Shown in pieces: positions 57,563 to 64,000 of a stretch of 64,000 bases of DNA. Made by a program: the position numbers and the translations under genes. The stretch lies in NCBI GenBank assembly GCA_951804985.1, contig OX638132.1:46886800-46950799 (forward strand), read 5' to 3'. The DNA is from Dryomyza anilis (taxonomy: Eukaryota; Arthropoda; Insecta; Diptera; Dryomyzidae). A model generated the notes under the pieces. That model saw nothing but the letters and a program-made list of their open reading frames with translations, was not told the DNA's origin and did no database searches. Position 1 is the stretch's first letter, and each line of letters starts with the position of its first letter.

Positions 57563-58039
57563 ATCTATTCGTCCTTTTTCGTATACGGGACTAGACTTTT
57601 TTGAACCTGTCACCGTATCTATTTGTCGCCAACGAGAAAAAAGATGAGTCGCACTTTTTACTTACCTCACGTACGTGCGGTGCTCTTGGAGATAGCGGCG
57701 GACCTATCCAGCGATGCCTGTATCGTGTGTATAAGGAATTTTATGAACAGACGGGGCATGCCAGTGCAGATACGAAGCGATAATGGCACAAATTTCGTTG
57801 GAATTCCGAAAGAACTTCAGTGTGCTAGTGACTTCCTGGATCATGACGCCATGACTGCTGGACTGGCACCGTTCGGCATTAAATGGAAATTTAATACGCC
57901 TGCAAATCCAAGCGCAGGTGGATCCTGGGAACGGCTCGTGCAATCTGTAAAGAAGGCGCTCTACATCATGTTAAAAGAACAGGCACCTCGACTAGAAAAG
58001 TTGCAAAGTTTTATCATCGAGGCTGAGAGGGGTTGGGGA
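57563..58039 (+). pseudogene. BEL/Pao integrase catalytic core and C-terminal end
   Basis: Continues the interrupted protein: IRPFSYTGLDFFEPVTV, then after a frame change LTSRTCG/THVRAVLLEIAADLSS, FMNRRGMPVQIRSDNGTNFV and PSAGGSWERLVQSVKKALYI. The first aspartate is in YTGLDFF, the second in RSDNGTNF and the glutamate in GGSWERLV, so the D-D-E triad is still readable. It ends at EAE just before the polypurine tract; the usual C-terminal extension is missing, so the 3' end of pol is probably deleted. Confidence 0.88.
58021..58039 (+). other. Polypurine tract of the BEL/Pao element
   Basis: GAGAGGGGTTGGGGA immediately before the 3' LTR. Confidence 0.75.
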
Positions 58040-58435
58040 TGTTGTGAATACATCTTAAGGTCGATACACATGACATTCTCAGATGTTAGACGAGGGAGAC
58101 AACGATGGCTCGGTTACAATAGTGCAGCACACAATTGTATTACTATATACTGCTGCTATTGTAAATGTATGCTATATTGTATTTTTGTAGTTTTAAAATT
58201 TTAAGATTCGATGCTTGTCCGCTGAAATATAATCGGTCGGAAATAATTTGTAACACCATATTTTTATTTGTAATTTATATATTTGTATTGTTCCATTTTT
58301 TGCATGGTTAAAACTCATATTTTTCTTTGTTAATTCTAATTATATTAGTGAATAAACTTTATTCAAATTATTCGAAGTTTTACGTCTTTTTTATTTGACG
58401 AAGTTTATTCGCTGGCATAAGGCGCAGATTCAACA
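58040..58435 (+). repeat. 3' LTR of the BEL/Pao element
   Basis: 396 bp, TGTTGTGAATAC to GATTCAACA, matching 45589-45997 with small indels. Confidence 0.9.
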
Positions 58436-58499
58436 ATGGTCAATGGAAGAAGTTTCGTACTGATGAAAAATGGGAGATATACAAGCATTTAGTATATTT

Positions 58500-59600
58500 T
58501 AGTATATTTATTAGAGTAGACAATTAGTACAATAAGTTACATAAAGTACTTTTGTAGTACAATAGGGAAACATTTATGATCAACGTAACAATTTTTATGT
58601 TAGAACTTAATAAAATTTAAAACTTAAAGGTAAACAAGATTTATTATAAACCAAAAAATTAATAATAATTAAATTATTACAAAAATAAATTAGTAAAACA
58701 GTTTATTGAATTGCATTTTAATAATAAGATAATTAATAAGAATGAAAGATATGTGTGACAGACAGAAAAGTTAATAGATGTTAGGTTTGAAAAATATGAA
58801 TAAACAACTGAAATATTACTGATGAGGATTAGAAAAAAATTACATGATTAAAAGCTTAAAGTTATTTGTTCTAGCAGTAGATTCAATTTGTAACAGTAGT
58901 GAATTCCAAAGTTTGATGGCGTTAATGTAAAAACAGGTTGTTTGAGTGCAAATATGTATATTTTATCAACTTATGAAGATACAATTTCTTGCTTCCAGAT
59001 AGTCAGTACAGCCCAAAATGCATTTACTTTTCTCTGATATATGTTCATAACGTGTTATGAATACATATCTGGTACCATCATTAAGTGTCTGAGTGTCAGA
59101 TAGATTCTTTTAATAGTATTATTAAGATGGTGAGTACAAGACAGTTTCAAGTTTACATAAAATCCAATGTTTTTCACTTTGTCAACTAATTGTAATTTTA
59201 ATCTATTCGCACTGTGCTGATCTTCCATCTCTATCTCGCACATTACTTAGTGCGCTGAATGATCTTCCGTCTCTTTCTAACACATTGCTTAGTGCGCTAA
59301 ATTGTCTTGCATCTCATTTATTATTGTTGATTGCTTGCACATTACCTCTTTTCGTAACAATAATCTTAGAAATAAGTGACTCACAAACTTTTGAAATCGT
59401 TGACAAAAAACGGATGGGTCTTAAATCCTTCATAGTGGATGGATGTGTAACTTTAGCTATTGGTATCACTGTGGCTATTTTCCATTAATAAGGAAAGCAC
59501 GATGTAGTAAAGCTATGATCGAATTACCGACTGCTCATTATAATGTTCATTATAAATTTGATTACATCAAATTTTGAAAAAACATGCAACACTTTTATTC
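58500..59600 (-). pseudogene. LINE reverse transcriptase fragment (Jockey-superfamily type)
   Basis: The minus strand at 59368-59490 reads WKIATVIPIAKVTHPSTMKD, then LRPIRFLSTISKVCESLISK, reverse transcriptase block 2. After a piece of 412-like LTR (59204-59359) it resumes with NRLKLQLVDKVKNIGFYVNL and TIKRIYLTLRHLMMVPDMYS at 59055-59200, the region after the catalytic box. The segment between these two parts, including YADD, is absent. The 3' part (58500-59050) is AT-rich and unreadable. Confidence 0.65.
59204..59359 (-). repeat. Truncated LTR of the 412-like family
   Basis: Matches 22605-22782 (GTGCGCTGAATGATCT, CTCATTTATTATTGTTGATT and the CTTTTCGTAACA end), with two small deletions. It separates two pieces of a LINE reverse transcriptase. 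Confidence 0.85.
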
Positions 59601-59657
59601 AAATGTCAATTTAAATTGTAAAATTGTTTAAAAATATATAAAAATTGTAATTTCAGC

Positions 59658-59804
59658 GCGCTCCTATTGTTTATGGGCATGTTTAACGTTTCGTTGGATA
59701 CGTTTTTATTCGGGAATAGCAAGGCCACGGCTATTAACACTAAGCTGGGAGCTATCATCTCTGAGATTCCAGGAATTGTGTTTTTGTGTCTAGTTTCCCA
59801 ATAA
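59658..59804 (+). CDS. Short open frame of unknown origin
   Basis: 48 codons and a TAA, preceded by TAATTTCAG, a plausible 3' splice site. It reads ALLLFMGMFNVSLDTFLFGN, then SKATAINTKLGAIISEIPG and IVFLCLVSQ. There are two hydrophobic stretches. Composition is less AT-rich than the flanks. It is followed by a GC-richer non-coding stretch up to about 60000. It could be the end of a LINE ORF, a terminal exon, or chance. I do not recognise it. Confidence 0.25.
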   Translation, partial: ALLLFMGMFNVSLDTFLFGNSKATAINTKLGAIISEIPGIVFLCLVSQ

Positions 59805-61403
59805 GGGCGTGCGAGCGCTGCCAGCTAGTGCGACATAATCCCCGGAAATCTTACATGTCTAGACTTCAGAGTGTCTAAATGCCTTTGTCCGATGGTCACC
59901 ACTAGAATGCAGTTAGCCTACTTGGTTGGATACTGAACCAGGATCGCGTTGACGTCCACAAGTGAATGCAGTCAGACGCAATTAGCCACACCAAATTAAA
60001 GAATTGTACCGCAGAACTTTGATCTATTTTCTTTTATTTGGTGATTCTGTTTCTAGATTAGAATTAGATACGCATCTATTTGCGTCAATGGATATTTTTG
60101 GGAAATATTGGCTCCTTTGAGATTTTGCTGGAACCGCACTGAGTCATGTGACATTTTCTTGCAGAAATTTGTTTCTTTGGAAACCAAAAATGTTCAGTTT
60201 TTCATGCTAGGTCTTAGTAAATCCCAAAGGATCTAATTATTAATAAAAAATTTTGCAGATGAGTTAAGGCAAATCCCAAAACACCCTACTGAGCTGGACA
60301 TAAAAATGTACTATGACGCATTTGTAATATGTGCAACTCCTAAATAAACTAACTGGTCAAAAAAATGTTCCATGACACAGATGGATTCTGGGGTCATTAT
60401 TTTTTCAAACTAATTTTTCCAAAAATGTCCATATGGAAAAATTGTTCCAAAACTAGATAAATAAATTTATTTTTATATTTAATCCATGGAAATCGGGTAG
60501 TTAACTTAACTGATAGTTAAAGTTATAAAATAGTTTTATGCTACAGAAATTTTAGTTAAACAATGAGTTGAGACTTTAACTCACTGTTAAAAGTTTATAC
60601 CACCGGGCTTTATACGGTCTTATTATTGCGACAACAGCTTTACGGGCATGTTAAAAAAGGTCCCAATTTTCGTTGACACGATGATTTTTCTAGCTAATAT
60701 CACATTATGAGTATACCAGAAATAGTATTTATTATCAACCGTCATCGTACGAATAGGGACTAAATTATCAAAAACATACACGTTGGTAACGACAACATTT
60801 AATTTAATTTATTTAACTCTACACACATAGAAAATTATTGTTGAAATTTGAAAATAAATATTATCAATTTATTAAAATCTTCAAACGACAATATTATTTT
60901 TAATTTTGAAAGTAAAATTATTAATTTTCATTTAGAATTATAAAAAAATAGACACACTGTTTTTATTTATTATTTTGACATTTGATGTTTCTATTTTGGA
61001 AATATTCAAATTTTTCGCGCGTTGTTGTGTGGACTAAACATGTCCAATAATTGTAATCGCGACGACTAAATCGTGTAGTGGCAATCGTGTAGTTGTCGCC
61101 CGATTTAGTCGTCTACACGACTAATGTACCAAATGTAGCTAGGACACATCTTTTTTACAAAAAATATTGAATACACAACCCAATTTTTTTTCCATTTTAA
61201 CATAAAAAATATTAAATACACAACCCTTACTTTTCAAAACTCAAGTTCTTTGCTACACCTTAAATTGAACGCAGAAACTCTTTGCCGCCGGCAGGTGGAA
61301 TATGGAATATTAAATATGGGGTGAGAACTGTGGTTCAGCTATATATATTTATTCTACGTTTACTATTCTAGTTAAAACACATTTTACTTTACACCCTGCT
61401 ATG
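59805..61403. other. Non-coding stretch, possible LINE 3' UTR at its start
   Basis: 59805-60160 has a less AT-rich composition and structured look (TGGATACTGAACCAGGATCG) suggestive of a repeat's UTR. The remainder is AT-rich. A 13-bp perfect inverted repeat GACGACTAAATCG/CGATTTAGTCGTC lies at 61061-61113. Confidence 0.4.
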
Positions 61404-61503
61404 ATAAGCTGTTGTACACCCTGTTGTTGCATCCTATTGTTACATCCTGTTATTATAAGCCGTTGTACACCTTGTTGTTGCATCCTATTGTTACACCCTG
61501 TCA
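61404..61503 (+). repeat. 51-bp tandem duplication
   Basis: ATAAGCTGTTGTACACCCTG at 61404 recurs at 61455 with few changes; about two copies. Each unit itself contains alternating ACACCCTG/ATCCTATTGTT subrepeats. Confidence 0.9.
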
Positions 61504-61775
61504 GCTATTAGATCTATGCAACTATAATGCAAAGCTATTACTTTGACTGATTCTGTAGAAAAGTTTCAAACTAAAAGGCAATAGATGGCGCTCATAATGG
61601 TTGTATCTACATATATACAAAAATGTACAATTTCAGTTAATTTCACATTTTTTGATTTCATATAGTTGTAAAATGTTGATTGTGATTGTAATATATAGCA
61701 CATGTACTTTTGCATTGGTTTCAAATTTTCTAACTCAATAATAAAATAATTATTACGGTCTCAATTTAAAAAATA

Positions 61776-62130
61776 AGAATTCAGATCACATTTATTTTAA
61801 GTCGTAAATATCGACCATTACCTTTGAGAAGATTTCTAAGAATATCATGAAAAAGGATCACACACGTAAGTATTAATGAGCATTACATGTACAAACATGC
61901 TTTAGGAATATATTTCTGAGCAATAAATTGCAGTTTTTATTATCTTTCAACATATTAAAATTAAGAATTCACATCCCATTTATTTTAGGTCCTTAATATC
62001 GGTCGTTCCCTTTGATACGATTTCTAAAAATATCATTAAATAGCCTCACCACCTAAGTATTAATGAAATTACAGGTACATGTGATTCTGAAATATATTTC
62101 TTAGCAATAAATAGCAATATTTATGTCTTT
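61776..62130 (+). repeat. Degenerate tandem duplication of about 185 bp
   Basis: Both copies contain AAGAATTCA, CATTTATTTTA, then AATATCG, GATTTCTAA and GTATTAATGA in order, from about 61776 and about 61963. A shorter pair built on GACCTTTT-TAAATGTC follows at 62211-62340. Confidence 0.8.
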
Positions 62131-62556
62131 AAAGAGTATTGTTAGATCATTAAATGTTTTTTATGCAATCGTTAAAAACTGTATCCTTTAAGAATAACGA
62201 ATGCAGGTGGGACCTTTTCTAAATGTCAATCAAAGAACCGATGCAGATAAGAAACAATAGGGTGGGTAGATAGAAGATAAGAATCAATTAGGAATTCAAG
62301 TGAGACCTTTTGTAAATGTCCATAATAAATCGATGCAGTTAAGATAGGTTCTTAACTTTTTGCTTTACATGGCTATTTTCGAACAAATATGGTCATGAGA
62401 TTTTCTTAGTCATCTTAGTACAATTGTAAACTTCGTCGATATTAGTTATTTCATTAAAAACGATCCGTCTTGTGTTAAATTCATATTAAAAATTAAATAA
62501 AAAAAAGTTAGTTCGTTCGTGTTATTTGTTTAAAAATTCATATTGAACATTACAAC

Positions 62557-62790
62557 CAAGGATTGAAACCGTAACCGAAATCGATATCCGTTTCATTTTT
62601 AAAACCGAAACCGTTATACGAAAATCAGAAATAAACCGATATCCAAAACCGATATAAACGGTTTCGGTTTTATACCGGTTTAAAACGGTTTTTATAAAAA
62701 GAAACAGAAAAACATATTTTATTTTATATAGAAGATCTTAAGTAAAATTTGGAGTTCCCAAAATAAACATTTTTGGTTGAACAAAAATTC
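62557..62790 (-). mobile_element. Partial copy of the CAAGGATTGAAACC hAT-type MITE
   Basis: Starts CAAGGATTGAAACCGTAACC and continues with the same ACGGTTTCGGTTTTATACCG and GAAGATCTTAAGTA blocks as 48741-49228, in inverted orientation. Only one end is present. Confidence 0.75.
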
Positions 62791-63701
62791 ACATGTTGTT
62801 TTTTGAGAAATTATATTTCCAATTTGGTCTAAAATTTGTTTTTTATTTCATTAATCGAATTAACAACAAAACACCAGCAACTCCAAGCAAAATTTGTATG
62901 TTAAAAAATGATTCAAATTTTAATAATATTCGTTTTTTATTTATTTTATTAGTAAAATATATAGGGGAGCTTGATCGCGAGAACAAGATCGAGATTTTGC
63001 AAGAAAAAGAACAAGTGCAAGTGCAAGACTAAGACTGCAAGAAAAGGAAGACTATTTTTTTATGATTTTAAAGTATTTATTATGTTTTTAAGGTAATAAT
63101 GATATACAAAAGAATTCATGATATTACTAAATATTGAACAACAAGTAACAATGGAAAGCGTGCAAATTATTTATGAACGTGAACATTAATGAAAATGTGT
63201 GTGTTTTTTTTTTTTTTGTCAATTCTAAAGAATATAAGCATCTTAAAAATAAGGCCTGTGAAGCACTTTTGAAGCGGTAAATAGCTTTAAAAGTGCTTTA
63301 AAAGTCGCTTCAAAAAGATAAAATAGACAAAATAATGTTTATTCTCTTTTCTTCGCTACGCAAGTTCGTACATCGATTGTGCATATGCACTGTGCTATGC
63401 ACATTATTATTTTTGTTTTACTTTTATATATAGTTTTTTTGTTAATTGAAAAATCATGAAGTAATAAAAAATAATATATGAACATTTTCACAGTGTGATA
63501 TATTTAGCTGATATATTGTTTTTTGTGTTTTTCTTTTTTCACAAATCCGCTGATTCGTTTGAAAGTGCAACAACAAGAAAAATGCGAATAAAGCAGCATC
63601 CAAGCTTTTGATAGAATTTTTGGCGGGAAATTGTTTGTACCACAAAGAGAACTCGTTGTTGTTGCCAACTAGAGAGTTGTACTAGATACATACATGTAGT
63701 G
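62791..63701. other. AT-rich non-coding stretch
   Basis: No supported gene. A T run is at 63205-63220. Confidence 0.45.
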
Positions 63702-63807
63702 TGGTGCCATGCGTCTGTCCGTTGTCATGCGTCTGTCTGTAGTCATGCGTCTGTCCATTATCATGAGTCTGTCTGTTGTCATGCGTCTGTTTGTTGCCAT
63801 GCGATGA
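63702..63807. repeat. 18-bp minisatellite
   Basis: About 5.5 copies of a unit like GTCATGCGTCTGTCTGTT. On the minus strand it gives a six-residue repeat, THDNRQ, in an open frame of 92 codons (63682-63960). With no domain outside the repeat, I do not call a gene. Confidence 0.9.
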
Positions 63808-64000
63808 TACAGGATAGCAACGAAGAGTTGTCGTTATGTAAGTGTGTGTATACGAATAGTAATCGTTATTGTTATATTCTCTTCTTTCTGTTAGTATTCG
63901 CTTTGTAGCGTTTGAGTTTGTGTTCGCATGGTCTTCGCAAAGAAAAATGTTACTCTGCAAGATATTATTTGAGTTCTCTTCTCTTTCTCGTGTAGCATAC

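Larger units (their letters stand above)
45589..58435 (+). mobile_element. BEL/Pao LTR retrotransposon with three nested insertions
   Basis: The two LTRs (45589-45997 and 58040-58435) match over their length. Between them lie, in order: Gln-rich Gag region, zinc knuckle, protease, reverse transcriptase (split by a hAT at 48550-49995), RNase H, a large composite insertion (50816-56090), integrase zinc-binding region, another hAT-type insertion (56740-57554), then the integrase core and the polypurine tract. After subtracting the insertions the element is about 5.3 kb. Many stops show that it is long dead. Confidence 0.9.

Noticed and set aside
63702..63807. CRISPR-like array
   Set aside because: Units are directly adjacent with no unique spacers and the genome is eukaryotic; it is a minisatellite.

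Overview
The window looks like AT-rich repetitive chromosomal DNA from a fly (Diptera, probably Brachycera). The best taxonomic pointers are DINE-1/INE-1-type elements with the promoter-like head and CCGTCTGTCTGT tract familiar from Drosophila, together with LOA-clade, I-clade and Jockey-superfamily LINEs, Mag- and 412-like Ty3/gypsy elements, a BEL/Pao element, hAT transposons and a minisatellite-bearing Helitron. No host gene is convincingly present. The best candidates are one exon-like block with both splice sites (35613-35718) and two short open stretches (2-103 and 59658-59804). The window may be intergenic or a large intron.

Layout. 1-4.7 kb: AT-rich DNA with a (TA)n tract. 4.7-6.4 kb: a minus-oriented Helitron with a 15-bp minisatellite. 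6.4-7.35 kb: a 471-bp tandem duplication. 7.8-9.9 kb: three DINE-1-like copies, two of them back to back. 10.3-11.5 kb: an ATGATGAAT-rich MITE caught in a 562-bp tandem duplication. 11.6-22 kb: a decayed I-clade LINE (minus) split by a Mag-type LTR element (12402-20733). That element was itself entered by a nearly intact LOA-clade LINE (LINE-A1, about 13310-18954), which has a tRNA-like 5' end.

22.3-27.3 kb: a minus-strand 412/mdg1-like element split by a 1.9-kb non-coding element with palindromic ends. 27.5-31 kb: Helitron, hAT and foldback fragments. 31.3-35.3 kb: a Helitron split by a hAT transposon (31590-34855, 8-bp target duplication), which in turn holds a DINE-1 copy. 36.3-41.3 kb: a decayed LOA-clade LINE (LINE-C, minus). 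41.4-44.6 kb: a deleted sister of LINE-A1. 45.2-45.5 kb: a complete tRNA-headed SINE with target duplication. 45.6-58.4 kb: a BEL/Pao element with both LTRs, interrupted by three hAT-like insertions, one of which carries a Jockey-superfamily LINE. 58.4-64 kb: LINE and LTR remnants and minor tandem repeats.

How the parts work together. Nothing here is an operon or host pathway; the interactions are parasitic. The most informative relationship is between LINE-A1 and the SINE: they share the 3' tail and the tRNA-like head, suggesting that the SINE is mobilised by, or descends from, this LINE. The nesting gives a relative insertion chronology at four sites, three of them marked by exact or near-exact 8-bp target duplications.
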